A stretch of 64,000 bases of DNA from Blasia pusilla (GCA_050084515.1 CM114272.1:43338001-43402000), one strand, 5' to 3'. Shown: positions 32,709 through 45,460, counted from the first letter of the stretch. The notes: generated by a model not told the origin, from the sequence alone. Translations and numbers: made by a program.

Positions 32709-35452
32709 TTGACTAAGAAGCACCCTCACCTGCACCCAAGTTACTTAGTACCTTTGGAAAATGCAGGTAAGCATCCTGACGACCCTGTGAAGGGTCGTAA
32801 GAGGAACATTAGTGAGAAGCAGAGAGAGAAAGATTTGATGAGAAAATCAGAAGATGCTATTGGGCGTTTTAGAAAAGATGAAGAGGGAAAAATTATACAG
32901 ATTTAGACAACATTGGTCTGAGACATGGTTGACAATGGAACGAGATCCTGTCATCCCACACTTGTTCAAGAAGCCAACATTTGTGGCTTTAATGGAGTGT
33001 GATCTCCCCAAGTGCCTTGGTATCCAAGATTGGGATGACTTATTGGATAGAGAAACGTATGACACGTGTCTTATGAAAGTCTGAGAGTGCGGTGAAAGCA
33101 ATTTGACCATGGATATGATAGTCTCAGCATGCTTGGTTGCCATTGAGAGAGCTAGTGAACCTGGTTTTGTAGACCAGATTGGGAGGGGGAAGAATTACTT
33201 TGTTCATTTGGAGTTGGTGAAGAAACTTTGGGGAGTAGAGGAGAAGAAAGAGGGTGTGTGTTTGGGTGTGCTTCCTACCATTTTTTCAGATGAGAGATCT
33301 AAGCAATTGAAGGAGATACAAGCTTGGATTGCTCGTAAGAAATAGAACTTAATGGCTTGGCTTGAAAGGGATCAAGCCAAGTACTCCGATTTCATGGCTA
33401 AGCAGCAATGGAATGAATGGTTGGAGGGAAGAAACTTGGAGGAGGTCAAAGAGGTTTGTGAAGAAAGAGCTTCCAAGTATGTCCCAAGAGAGAAGAGGGA
33501 TGTAGATTTAGATTGGTCTAGGAGGAATGTACATAAATCTACAATAGGGAGTAGCTCTAGCAAACCACCTCCCACCTCTCAAGGAGATGAATGTGATGAT
33601 ATTAGTGTCTTTCAGGTTTGCGCCCAAAGAGGCGAAGTAAGTTGGCTTCTAAGCCTACTGTTGAGAAGTTTACAGCAAGGAGTGTAGAAGATTTTGGTGA
33701 GAGTAGGGAGGACCATATTGTTTTGACGCATGTGGAAGAAGTTGGAAAGGTCGGAGTGCGCACCAGATCTATGGGAGGTGAATCTTGCTCCAAGGTTGGG
33801 CTTCCACATGTATCCAAGTCCTTGAAGAAGAGAGTAGAAAGAATATCGGGTACTGCCCCTTCTTCTTCCCCTATTGAGACCCCTTGTGTGATGGTTGAAG
33901 ACCAGGTTGGTCTAGATTTTCCACCATGTACTACTGATGTACAGGAAACTATTCCAACAACTGGAAGTTGTGATGTGTCCATTGGCCCTTCATGTGTCGA
34001 GATGAACCTTCCACAAGGAGAAATCTTGAAGGGTAGCCTATGTGGCCGGGGAATATGTTGGTGAGTCTCCTCCCTTGCATGAAGAGACTTTACTTTCAGT
34101 TGGAGTACCGGAGGTTGTTATTGGAGTATCTTCTAGTGGTGTAGTGATGAAAAGTATTCCAGCCAGTGTGTGTGATGGTGGTAGTGTTGGGTGTCTGTGT
34201 GTCGAGATTAACTTGACACCATGAGAGATATTGAAGGGTAGCTCTCATGTGGATGGGGAACATGTTGGTGAGTCTCCTCCCTTGCATACAGAGACTTTAC
34301 TTTCAGTTGGACTACCAGAGGTTGGCCTTGGAGTACCTTCTCTTGCTGCAATTGTGGAAGGCATTCTAGCTATTGTGTGTGGTGGTGAATGTGGCATTGG
34401 GTCTCCCCGTGTTGAGGTGAATTTGTAGGGTAGCTCTCATGTGGATGGGGAATGTCTTGGTGAGTCTACTCCCTTGCATGTAGACATTGTACATTCAATT
34501 GGAGTTGTGGAGAGAAGTCTCGGAGTACCTTTTAGTGTTGCACGTTTGGAAAAAGGCATTCCAGCAATTGGATGTGGTGGTGGTGGGGATGATGGTGAGA
34601 TTGGAAATAACGGAGGTGATATTTATCATCATACGGAAGTTATTCCGAGCACATCTAGAGTTCCATTAGAGATGTCGGAGGGTGATTTGGAGGAAATGGC
34701 TTGACCTCATAAAAAGGATGATTTAGGAGATGTTGTAGTTGACACTGTGGGTATTGTAAAGACTTTGTATAACCAAGTGGGATGCATAAATGATAGTATA
34801 TCCCATATCTCTACACCTGATGTTTTCTTTACCCCCATTGGTAGTGCTTTGGATTGTCATGAGATAGCCACAGGGGTTTTGGCTAGTGATGATGGTGATC
34901 CTATTGTTGGAGGTTCATACATTGAGAGACCTTCTACCCATGACCTTTATGCTTTGAGGAAGAATCTTTTGAAGGTTGCTGCTTCATATGTACCAAGAAA
35001 TAGAATGCAGAATGGAGAGGAGGACAATGTACACGGCGGGGGTTTAGCTTCATTGGATGATATGGATCCCATTGAGCAAATTTCTGATAGCCAGATTCTG
35101 AGAGATCTCCATGAGATCAACGTTGAATGGGGTATTCCTCCACCCACGAGCCAAGTAGCCGATGCTACCGAGTTCCGGGAGGTGGAAAGAGATTTTCCAA
35201 ATGCCTCCCAACTACATGTCACTCAAATGATGGCGGAGACAGACATGGATCTTCTTGTGGATGACATGGACATAAGGCTCAAGAATATTCCACGACACAC
35301 GGGGTTATCTCTCACTATGGAGGAGTGTAGAGAACTAGGGAAGACAAGGTGAGAGATCCTTCAAGATATGTTGGCTACACCACCACTCGACGGGCAAAAA
35401 GGAAGAATGTATATGGAAAATCAATAATGGGGCGAAAGCGGCCTAAGAATTA
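32709..35452 (+). pseudogene. Unrecognised coding relic with internal tandem repeats
   Basis: A chain of frames forms one damaged gene: a basic start (MTKKHPHLHPSY...KGRKRNISEKQREKDL), a globular part in one frame from 32854 (RQHWSETWLTMERDP, DLPKCLGIQDWDDLLDRETYD, EIQAWIARKK, EEVKEVCEERASKYVPRE) with stops TGA 33082-33084 and TAG 33343-33345, a frameshift near 33610, then a repeat region in which GESPPLH and LLSVGVPEV recur at 34048, 34255 and 34447. The repeat periods are 207 and 192 bp, both whole codons. It ends with an acidic part (SDSQILRDLHEINVEWGIPPPTSQ, DMDLLVDDMDIRL) and a basic tail near 35400. Further stops: TGA 34222-34224, TAG 34426-34428, TGA 34702-34704. I do not recognise the family. 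It may be the second protein of a transposon. Confidence 0.45.
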
Positions 35453-37590
35453 GGTAATATTTTTTTTAATTTTGTTCGTGATTGCAGTCTTTTGTTAGTT
35501 TTTTTCTTTCAACATGTTGAGGAGATCATTTTGGATAACAAAGTTCTGTTGATAATTCATAAGTTTTATTGATGTGTTTTTTTCAAGTTGGAGCGGATTT
35601 TGGTTTAACATGGCCAAAAATTGGGACATCTTTCTAACAAAGATTCCTTTGTACCATTTTACAATTATGCATAGAGTAATAATTATGACTCCAACTCTAC
35701 ACAGGCTAAAAGTATGGTTTATGGTCTCCAAGACTTATTTTTAGTAGGATACGAAGAGATCTCTTTTAGTATTGTAGATTAAATAAGATTCGATGTACGA
35801 ACTCCATGTCTTTACATGTTCTTTCTTCACATTGTTTATGAAATTAGGAGTTTAAACGTGAGGTTGAGAATGACCTCACTCTCAGTGATAGAAACTAGTT
35901 TGTAACACTCCTATCACGTGAAGCAAACATGTGCTTTTGCTTGCAAATGGAGCTTTCAGATCAGACATAGTACTACCAGAAAGTATTCCGTCGATGTCAC
36001 AATCATAGTGCATTTTTTGGAGCAGATATAGTAATATCATAAGGCTTTCCACCAAGGCCACTACCATACTGTTAATTTTTTGACTTTTTTAGTTTGACAG
36101 AAGGCGACTATAAAATGTGTTGTGAGAATGACCTCACTCCAATCGTTAGAAAATAGAGAAAATCTATCTTGAAGGTGTCTTTTCATCTTAATACTCTTGG
36201 TCTTTCTTTGGTATTTGTGGGATTCATTCATCCTCTTCTTCTTCATCTTGAATATCACATCTTTTTTCTAATGCTTTAGAAAGAGTGAGTTTGTTTTTTT
36301 ACTTGTTGTTTGATCTCAAAGGAAAGTATACCTTAAACCTTCTCGCATCCCATGTAAATCACTCCCTACACCAATAATCAATTTTGAATTTTTTCTACTC
36401 TTGAGATGAGTAAGTTGTAGGTACTTATAGGATTTCTGTTAGAGCATGTACTGCCAAAAGGTATTCCGACATATCTCATACTCTTAATGTTTGTCTACTA
36501 CTTTTTTAGTTTGATTACCTGCCTTGTTATATTGGAAGATGCCTATAATGTTTCAGCTGTAGGGTGGTATTTTAGGTAAAATTCAGTTTCCATATAGGCA
36601 CTTAGAGTATCTATATTATAGACATTCATCCTTTTTGTACGACAGTAGGAGAGTAAAGGGAGTAAGAGAGTAAAGGCGTATGTTGTGAAAACTAAATCAC
36701 TACAAAAGCTATAGAAGACTCTGTTACACTCATGTCTTTTGAAAAGCATTCTTGATGATTTGGGTGTTATCTAAGGCTTTAGGAGTATACCATGCACTAT
36801 TGAAAGGTATTCCCTCACTTGAACTATAGGGTGGTATTGTTGGTAAAATTCAGTTTTCATATAGGGACTCACAATATCTATATTGCAAGGCTTTAGGAGT
36901 AGAATATGTACAGCCGAAAGGTATTCCATCACCTCTCACTTATATTACTTTATGAGATTGATTACTTTCAAGGTTTTTGTCGAGGATCACATGATTTGTC
37001 TGATATATTGGAATGGTTGAGCTTTTTTTTTTGTCTAGTATGTATTTTAAGGATTTTTGTTCGATGGCTATCATATTTGAGCTTTGATTTAGTACTATAG
37101 GTTAAGTTTACTTTCTGCGTGTGCTTATGTTGCCAATGTTCACCCATTTTCTATGACGGTAGGGAATTAAAGGGGGTATGTTCAAGAAAGGACATCATCC
37201 CCTTGTCACTTTCTATTGTGGGTTAAATTGACTTTCTGTTTAGGATCTTCGTGTGCTTACATTATGAACATTCACCCCATTTTCTGTGATACTTGTAAAG
37301 GAGAGTAAACGGGTATTTTTTTGAAAATGACCTGACTTTGTAAAGAGTAAATAGGCATCATTTTCAGTGCTGTAGAGTACTGTGTTTTGATCAATCCTTT
37401 CCTACGAAGATGAAACGTGATGATTCTGATGCCATTGAGGCATTTGGGGTAAAATCTGTACTATTGAAAGGCATTCCATCATTTCTCACAATCTTACTGT
37501 TTATTTACTTTTGGTACTTGTCTTTTTTTTTGGTGAAGATCACATGACTTTTTTCATGCGTTATAATCAAATTCTTGTGTTCAGGTAAGT
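35453..37590. other. AT-rich DNA made of diverged repeats
   Basis: No gene. Segments recur with divergence: GGTAAAATTCAGTTTYCATATAGG at about 36575 and 36840; CTTTAGGAGTA...GAAAGGTATTCC at about 36778 and 36891; ...GAAAGGYATTCCATCA...GATCACATGAYTT near 36916 and 37466. Each carries the 13-bp motif described in the findings. It could be the 5' end or an intron of the neighbouring MULE. Confidence 0.5.
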
Positions 37591-40500
37591 ATGGACATCG
37601 AAAATCCTATTGACTTGACATCAACCCTTCCTCCATCACATGAACAAGTGGAGGAGAATACGCATGGAAATGGAAGTGCATTGACAAGCAGAATTCTAGC
37701 CTTGAAGATGATGGAACTCCAAGCAGACTTGCTGACATGGTACATATCAGCAAAAGATCTTCATTGGGATCTCTATAATGCAGCGTATATCCCTGGCATA
37801 GGTTGGAGGACTTCATTATCAGGGAGGGTAATGGAGAAAATGTAAACCCCACCAGCTTTTGGAAGGGCACATCCAGGTGCAGAGGAGAAAGATTAGGAGA
37901 AGACGAAGGCGAGGAATCATCATACACCATGTACTATTGTGCTTACGGACCTCAATACAAGCGACACTTCCATCAACCGGTTGTGAGCAGGTGAGCAGGG
38001 ATAAGTGGTATATTTTTTTAAGTGGAGTATTGATAGGAACAAGGAAGGTTAGACAAGGAAGGTGATCAACCATCTTTTGTTCTTGTATATAATGCATTCA
38101 ATTTATTTCCATTGTTTTTGTCCATGCTGGAGAGATACTATATTTATGTATGATGGAATGCATTCCTGTGTTTTTATACAGGTCAAGCATTCCCAAATCT
38201 GGCCCAGGAAGTCGGCCTCGTGCCCAAGAAATTGTACGGGGAGATAGATGGAAGCGAGGGTGTCTCTGTCACTTTTCTGTATGTGAAATCAAGGCTCCAA
38301 TGCATGTGGCTAAGATCATTTACAAACATAAATTACATGTTGACAAGGATGCCATGCCATGCCACGGCAATAACGACCCAACAAGTTTGGACACTCCTAA
38401 AATGTATGGTCCTAGGATCTCAAAGGAGTTGAGATGTTACATGAAGGAGAGGCTTCGACTCGGAGTAAAGCCCTACCAGATTATGTGTGAGCATGGGATG
38501 ATGCTTAAAATGAGATTTGACACCTCTCTTGACTTTGAGGGGAGTATGACAAGGGATGATTTCCTGCAAATGCATGATATTACAAATGCAAAGAAGTCCT
38601 TGAATATGGAGACTTTCCACTTTTGTATCGATGAAAATGAATCTTTGAGTACTTGTGTAAACCTCTATCCAGAGAAGGTCTTCTTTTATGAGCCCTATTT
38701 TGATGATACAACACCTTCCATATTGGGATTCCAGAGCGTTTGGCAATTGCAATTGATGATGAAATACGGACACAACAGTGTTCTTAACACGGATAGTAGG
38801 TTTGGCACCAATCGAAGAAAGGTTCGTTACTCTTTATTCATATGTACACTAAATAAAATTTTTGCAAAGTTTAATTTCATGTCTACTTGTAACAATCTTG
38901 ATGTGTTGGAGTTTTCTGTGCAGTTTCCTTTGTATACCATCTTAGTGTTTGATGAGCACCACAATGGAATACCTGTAGCATGGATTTTGACTAGTAGCTC
39001 CAAGGAGGTGCACTTGGTGAAATGGCTACATGTAGTGGTAACCAAGTGTAGAAGACAACAACCCTCTTGGGAGCCGAATGCAATCATAGTAGACGATTCC
39101 AACGCCGAGTAAAATGCATTGAGGTACATTAAGGATATGCACTGAAGTATTCTCTTGCTACAGGGTCATTCCATAGCCGTATTTTTATCTTTCAATATGA
39201 TTTTTCATTCTGTTACATAGGCATATTGGTCACATGCATTGAAGGTATTCCGGGTATTTGTTTTCAATCATGTTGTAACTCACCAATAACTTTACTTGCA
39301 GGGTAACGTTTTCCAACTCAAGTATCATATTGTGTCTCTGGCATGTACGCACTTGAAACGAAAGGTTCGATGTGCAATCATGAGAGCTCACATGTCACGA
39401 CATCTAGGAGAAATTATGTACATAAATCGGTGTGGCACATACACTGGAGGTGTGATCTTGGATGATGCAAAGATCTTGCTACAACAATTCTATTCAGACT
39501 TCAAAGAGGAAGTTGAATTCATCAACTATATAAGGACTTATTGGGAGCCGAAATTAGGTGGGTGTAATACTTACATAATTGGTGTTTATGAGTGATATTT
39601 TCCTGGGTTGGTTCTCTAGAATATTAATATTGTAGGTGTCTGGATTAACTATAGATCCATGTATTTTTTTTTTAGCAGAGGTAAGTGGGTGAAAGCGGCA
39701 AGGGACTACCCTCATGCAAACCAAGACACGAACGCTGCAATTGAAGCATATCATGGAAGCATGAAAGCAGTTCTTGTTGATGACAACAGGAGTATTGCTC
39801 GAAGAAGAGGAGACTACCTAGTTTGGAAGCTTAGCAATTTTGTAGAGGCTTGGTATTTTCACATTCACTTGCTGAAAAAAAAAGGTTTTGTACAAAACGC
39901 AACAAAAGAGCAATATATGAATAGTGCAGTATTGAAAGGAAGAGAAATCCCAACGGGCGATGTGCAGCTTACTGAATCAAGGGGGCAAGTCAAGATGGCA
40001 CGTGTCAGGAGCCAAAAAATACCAACAAAATGTTATGAAGTATACAACTATGACACCGAATGGGGTCATTGTGAGTGTTCTTGGTCCCTAAAGGGGAACA
40101 TTTGCAAGCACATGGTAAGAAATACATCTGTTTTCCTTTTTGGGTACCACAATTTGTCACATTGTCCATCTTCTAATGCAAGTATCATGATTTCTATGAT
40201 GAGATCTCTCTCCAGATTGCAGCTTTGTTAGGAGAGGATTACAACGAAGAGGACCTTGTGAATATACTTGGAAGAAGATTGGGCACCAAATGGAGAGGAA
40301 TTGCACGACTAAAAATGACAGTGATGAATTCAAGATCTATTGAAAGTCATATCTCCGGCGACCTCCTTGATCTCAACGAAATACCACGTTTCCTTTGAAA
40401 TACTAATACAAAATCTTGTAGTGCAAGTAGATTGAGATGATTTGGATATTATTTATGTTATGTTTTTCAGGTTTTAGCTAGAATCTGATTATTTGAATAT

Positions 40501-41212
40501 GAAGTGTCTTTCAGAATGCATTCCATACACAAAGACGAGTATAAGCCCTTCGCTTGAGACAACACCAATAGTCAAAGAATTTAATTTATCGGGTTCAATC
40601 CAAGAAATGGAGGCTACTATGGACAAACTATACTTTGAGTTGCAAAATCATTGTCATGGTAGTGAATTGATTTTAAGAATGGCATCTAAAATATTGAGGG
40701 AAATAAATGGTCGGATTGAAACAAAAAAAGCTGTTGTTAGAAACGGCTTGACACAGTAGCCTAGAAACCCCTTTCAGACATACAATGATGGTTTCCAAAA
40801 CAATAATTATGTCAAACGAGTGAAGTCAAACATTGAGCGCTGGTCACAAAAAGCAAAGAGACAGAGTACACAACATGGATTAAGATATAATACAGTCTTG
40901 TGTCTATCCCAGAATGGAAGCTCAAGTAGGTTACCATCCTTTCCAAAGCCAAGACCAAGAAAGAAGAGATTGGGCCTGCAAGATGAGCTAGACACACAGG
41001 CAAGATCAGTGCTTTTGAATATGGATGGTGCCATATGCACTTGCTTTTGTTGTAGTTTTGAGATCGGTGTATATGGAGGATTGGGGCTTTTGAAATTCAT
41101 GGAAGGTATTCCAGATTGGTGGATCTTCACAGGATCTCCACGGGTAGCGGCATATATATTAATGACATTGATCATAGGGTCTTCCACCGGCCCTAGGCAT
41201 TTGGATTTTTGA
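37591..41212 (+). pseudogene. MULE (MuDR/FAR1-like) transposase relic with introns
   Basis: The N-terminal exon to 37990 (MDIENPIDLTSTLPP..., a frame change near 37803) joins across a GTGAGC...ACAG intron (37991-38181) to exon 2 (38182-38821): CLCHFSVCEIKAPMHVAKIIYKH, ILGFQSVWQLQLMMKYG, TDSRFGTNRRK. An intron (38822-38923) joins in phase to the catalytic exon FPLYTILVFDEHHNGIPVAW...AIIVDDSNAE, followed by an in-frame TAA (39110-39112). Later exons at about 39302-39557 and about 39676-40114 encode a helical region (WVKAARDYPHANQDTNAAIEAYH) and a SWIM zinc finger HCECSWSLKGNICKHM (CxCx8CxH). Exon 6 starts at 40216 (IAALLGEDYNEEDL). A C-terminal part at 40493-41210 has an in-frame TAG (40757-40759) and a basic PKPRPRKKR run. 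MULE transposases cut and paste DNA. The terminal inverted repeats were not found. Confidence 0.85.
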
Positions 41213-41490
41213 GAGAGGGACATCGCGATACATAGGGGCTCAGTTCCGATGAATATTTTCAATCTTCATGTTCACGGGAGATGAAGCGACTATGAATCAA
41301 GGGAAACATAAACGAGTGTGAAGAAGTTCTTCTTATCTCCATGATTCATTTTTGATCTGTCACCATGGACAAAACTCGTGCAATGAATAGGACCAGAGGA
41401 GTGATCTAGCTCCAGCAGGCTTCCAGACCTGCACAAGGACTTAAAGAAGGGGATAGAGGCCATGAATCACATGGGGACACTACAAAACGC

Positions 41491-41985
41491 GTGAAGAAAG
41501 GTGTTGGAAGTGTTTCTTGCTCTGAAATTTCTACTACCAGCTTATCATTGTCAGATTTGAACAAAAACTTCAACGATGCATTTGTAAAGATTTTTATGGG
41601 GCGTGCTGGAAAGAAGCCAGCCAAGTCTCACAAGGGATCACTTGTAGAACTGCAAGAGTTGTCAGCCAAGTTGAAGGTCATTTCAGATGTTTGCAATACT
41701 ATGGAAACGATTGTGCATGGATTTCTATCTGTGCGCATTTCTCTCCAGAAGCTCAAAAGTTCCATGTCTGAAAAGACCATCGATGGCTTACCTCAAATCG
41801 TTGAGAATTTTATGTTGCAGGTACAAGCACTCTTGACAGATGAAAATATCCTTCAATTGAGTGTGGCAAATAGAGAGGTGCTCCAATGTTTAGATAAGAA
41901 CCGTAGTGCTTGGGAATTTCAACGTGCTCAGATTTCCTTTAATCTCTGCCCACAAAGCTTACGTAGAAATTCCCCCCCCAACTGA
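41491..41985 (+). CDS. Hypothetical protein, 164 residues, family unknown
   Basis: Open frame from ATG 41491 to TGA 41983-41985. The product is mostly helical in composition, with leucine-rich LVELQELSAKLKVI and LPQIVENFMLQVQALL segments and a Lys/Ser-rich N-terminus. It lies 280 bp downstream of the MULE relic on the same strand, and upstream in-frame sequence (GLKEGDRGHESHGDT) extends to a TAG at 41407-41409, so it may be a second product or last exon of that element. No signal peptide, membrane segment or known motif. Confidence 0.3.
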   Translation: MKKGVGSVSCSEISTTSLSLSDLNKNFNDAFVKIFMGRAGKKPAKSHKGSLVELQELSAKLKVISDVCNTMETIVHGFLSVRISLQKLKSSMSEKTIDGLPQIVENFMLQVQALLTDENILQLSVANREVLQCLDKNRSAWEFQRAQISFNLCPQSLRRNSPPN

Positions 41986-44205
41986 TGAATTTTGTTCCGA
42001 CGTAATATGTGAGCTCACATTGTGAGTGAATTTCTCAACATTCATTTTCTACGTGGTTTTGATCCCAGATTGTCTTACTTGACTTTAATACGTGCTTTAT
42101 TTCACATTTTTGGCCTTGGATAAATGATTTCATTGTATGACCATTAAGTATCTCAAGGCATATTAGAACATAATGATCTCATTGTATGACCATTAAGTAT
42201 GAAACATGATACTTTCAGAATCCTTTTCCCTGATTTTATTTGTAACGAATCCCTTCATGGAGTTATCAGGGTGTTCTTTCATTATATTCTTGGACACTAA
42301 CACATAAAAACTAGACGCAGAGAATATACACACTCTCATTTCACAGGTAGGCAACATGTCCTTTTAGATGATGTTTGGAATCTATCCTTATTCTTTTTTT
42401 TACAAAAATTGAGAGGTTACAAGAGTACAATGTTTTCCACTCAATGGAGATACATAAAATACCCTCCACTTCATGCAAAGAGAGTTGAGATACAGACTTC
42501 ACTTCCAAAAATAACTCTAGCACACTGGATTAAAAAATGGTGGGGAAACACACTTTACTACTCTAATAAAGCCGTTTATTTTATGGTCCTCTTAATTTTA
42601 TGTTGGAATGCTTTCCATATTTACAACTAATCCATTCATCTTATTCTATACTTTTACACATGCTTTCCGTACGTTTAGGTAATACAAGCGATAACAAAAG
42701 GGTGTAATTCCCTAAACCGTGGCTATGGGGCTTCTCTAGAATCATAGGGCAAAGTTGGAATGCTTTTTATTTTCCGCTAACTAACTACAACACAGAAAAA
42801 AAATGGTAAGAGAAAGAGTGGAATACTTTCCTTTCGCTACGCACATCAGCTTCCCATTTCCAACTCTACAATCAATTTTCACTACCCTTGTGTGTAGTAT
42901 GCTTGGAAGATGGAATCCTTTGTATTCAACCCGAAACTCCCGAAACTTATATGAATTTCCTCTTAATTTCTTGATCTCCTTAATTCTAAGATGGAATACT
43001 TACCATATTATCCACTTCTCCGTTCAGTTTATTTTATAGTTTTAAACCTATTTTCTATTTTTTTGGGTAATTGAAGGGTTTCAGGCTTTCCTTTACCGAT
43101 TGCAAAATCTTCCCATTTTGCCTTCCAAATTTTTCCTTTTGGTTAAAGGTGGAATATTCAGCTCGCTATCGAATGTTTACGAGACATGAACATTACTTAT
43201 CCTTGTATGCCATTACATACAAAGGTAGTGTCGAAAAAGTTTCCAAACGATTCAAATATATAGATTTGGTTGCAAGAGTAGAATTATTTGTCTGTATCAG
43301 CTATATTTGTGTGTAAAAGCTAAGTAAAAAAATACACAAACAAAAAATAGCAAAGCAAAAAGTGGAATTATTTCCTTAGGCTACGCACAACAACTTCCCA
43401 CTTCCAATTTTATAATAAATTATGATTTTCTCCGAGTGTATTGTGTGTGGAAGATGGAATGCTTTCTATTTACCTTGATCCTACCGACACTCTAGTGAAT
43501 TTTCCCATGATTTCTCGGCGTCCTTAATTCTAAGATGGACTTCTTACCATATTCTCCACTTCTCCATTCACTTTATTTTATAGTTTTACATCTTCACGAA
43601 TGCAGCCAGGACCTCAATAGTGATTCTGACTTCATTCTTACGATACAAAAGAAACCCAAGGGAAAAAAGGGGCATAAGAGCCCATCAGAAAGCGTTCTAC
43701 AAGAGCCACAACTTTCAAAATCGGCCACTGGTGGCCAATCTCTGAATGACATGGTCACATGCAACACCAAAACCCATCTAATACACCTTCACGATACATT
43801 CTGAACTTATCAATGGAAATAACGAGATTTCAAGAAGCAAGTACTACAGAGACCAATTGACCTACCAAATACATAATCAAGCACCAGAGGCTGAATCACT
43901 ACGTATGACTGAGTAACATGCGGCACCGAATACACTTATACAGGTAAATCGACAACAAAAAAGTGACTTCCCGTGTATTTAAGAAAGAACCGCAATCAAT
44001 TGGACACTAGTGTGATCTGGCCCAATTGTAGAAAACGTAAGGCATTCCAGCAATGCAACTCTACAGATTTAAAAAACAAGCAGAGAACTCTGAGGCAAAC
44101 CTCCCCTGATTCTCTGCCTGTGTCATCTTATAACCCTATAGAACAAACGCGAAAATCAATAGACGATTCACCCATCCAATCAACCCTTCATAGACTCCAG
44201 AGATG
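41986..44205. other. No recognisable gene
   Basis: AT-rich. Several diverged copies of a segment containing ATTCTAAGATGGA and TTCACTTTATTTTATAGTTTTA occur near 42970-43050 and 43530-43590, with the 13-bp motif in reverse orientation at 42604, 42756, 42819, 42992 and 43455. The short open frames here have no recognisable domains. Confidence 0.45.
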
Positions 44206-44626
44206 AATGTGTTCATAAACACGTTCCTCTCCAAGGTTTGGAGAGAAAACTAATACGTTACGAATCGAAAGCATTCTAGCTGCAACGATGAATGCAGAGG
44301 GCAAATTTCTGAAACGGAGGGCAAATCTCTCCAACGGAGGGCAAATTTCTACAACAAAGGGGAAATCTCTGCAACGGAGGGGAAATTTCTGCAAACAGAG
44401 GGCAAAATTCTGCAACGGACTGCCAATCTCTACAACAGAGGGAAAATCTCTGCAACGGAAGGTAAATTTCTGCAACGGAGGGGAAATCTCTGCAAACAGA
44501 GGGCAAAATTCTGCAACGGACTGCACATCTCTGCAACAGAGGGCAAATTTCTACAATGGATGGCATGGCAAATCTCTGCAACGGAGGGTAAATGCATCAC
44601 AGAGATCAATGTGTTCATAAACACAT
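44206..44626. repeat. Minisatellite, unit about 22 bp, with higher-order period of 103 bp
   Basis: From about 44290 to 44600 the unit GGGCAAATYTCTGCAACGGA repeats about 14 times with variants. A longer block (TCTGCAAACAGAGGGCAAAA...) recurs about 103 bp apart (near 44387 and 44490). The array is flanked by direct copies of ATGTGTTCATAAACAC at about 44206 and 44608. It gives repetitive peptides in several frames, so I do not call a gene. Confidence 0.85.
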
Positions 44627-44846
44627 CTCCAAGGATGTGCAGCCGATTGAAATTCTCCACGGAAAAAATCAGCAACAGTAGCTCCGTCCCCTGCAGCTGG
44701 TCCGTCCTCAGCACTAGCTCTCTTAGGACTGCCTCCTCACTACGACGACTCACTTCCTAGATTTATAAGCTAGACTTTGAGATTTGAATTTCAAAACGCA
44801 CATGTATCCACACCATCCACCCTACCATCCACATACCATCCACTTT

Positions 44847-44866
44847 GCTCTCGGATATCCGAGAGC
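44847..44866. repeat. Perfect 20-bp palindrome
   Basis: The half-site GCTCTCGGAT is followed directly by its reverse complement. It has no T-run and no gene next to it, so a terminator is not supported. Confidence 0.85.
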
Positions 44867-45460
44867 GTCTCGGACCATCCAAGAGGGTCACCGTTGCCGG
44901 GAAAATGTAGCCGGGTGTAGAGCATTCCGATCCTGATGGAGGGAAGGGGTTTGGGGCGCCGTCACTTGAACCCGCAACACAGGGGGACACGATGGGAGCA
45001 ATAAGTGCTCTGATTCGTCGGTCTTGATATGTCATCGCTGACTAGGTTCAAGATTCAGTTTTGGGACCGGTACATTACCAACCATTTCCAATCGGATACG
45101 ATAATCTTGATTTTTAAACGGTTTTTGGATATTTTATATAAAGGAATTACATGAATCAGTATTATAAAATAAATTTCAAAAGAAGACAAAGAAAGATAGT
45201 AATTTTTCAAAAGAGGAATAAAAAATGCATAATGGAATAAAAAAAATGACAACTAACCAACGCAAACACTGACTTATAAATAAGAGGGTAAAAAGATAAA
45301 AAATATTTTAAAAATATTCTACATTAATTATATGAAATTTTTTCATCTACACAAATGACTCGATAATTTTTTGAGATATTAGGAGAGGGTCAAACAACTG
45401 ATAGATACTACTTATCACATGGGCATCATATGCTCATCTAAGCACGGGTGTTGTTATTAA

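Noticed and set aside
44288-44620. Coding repeat protein in the minisatellite
   Set aside because: Several frames on both strands stay open simply because the 22-bp unit lacks stops. There is no start context or flanking gene.
44206-44626. CRISPR array
   Set aside because: Units are contiguous variants without unique spacers, and the DNA is eukaryotic.
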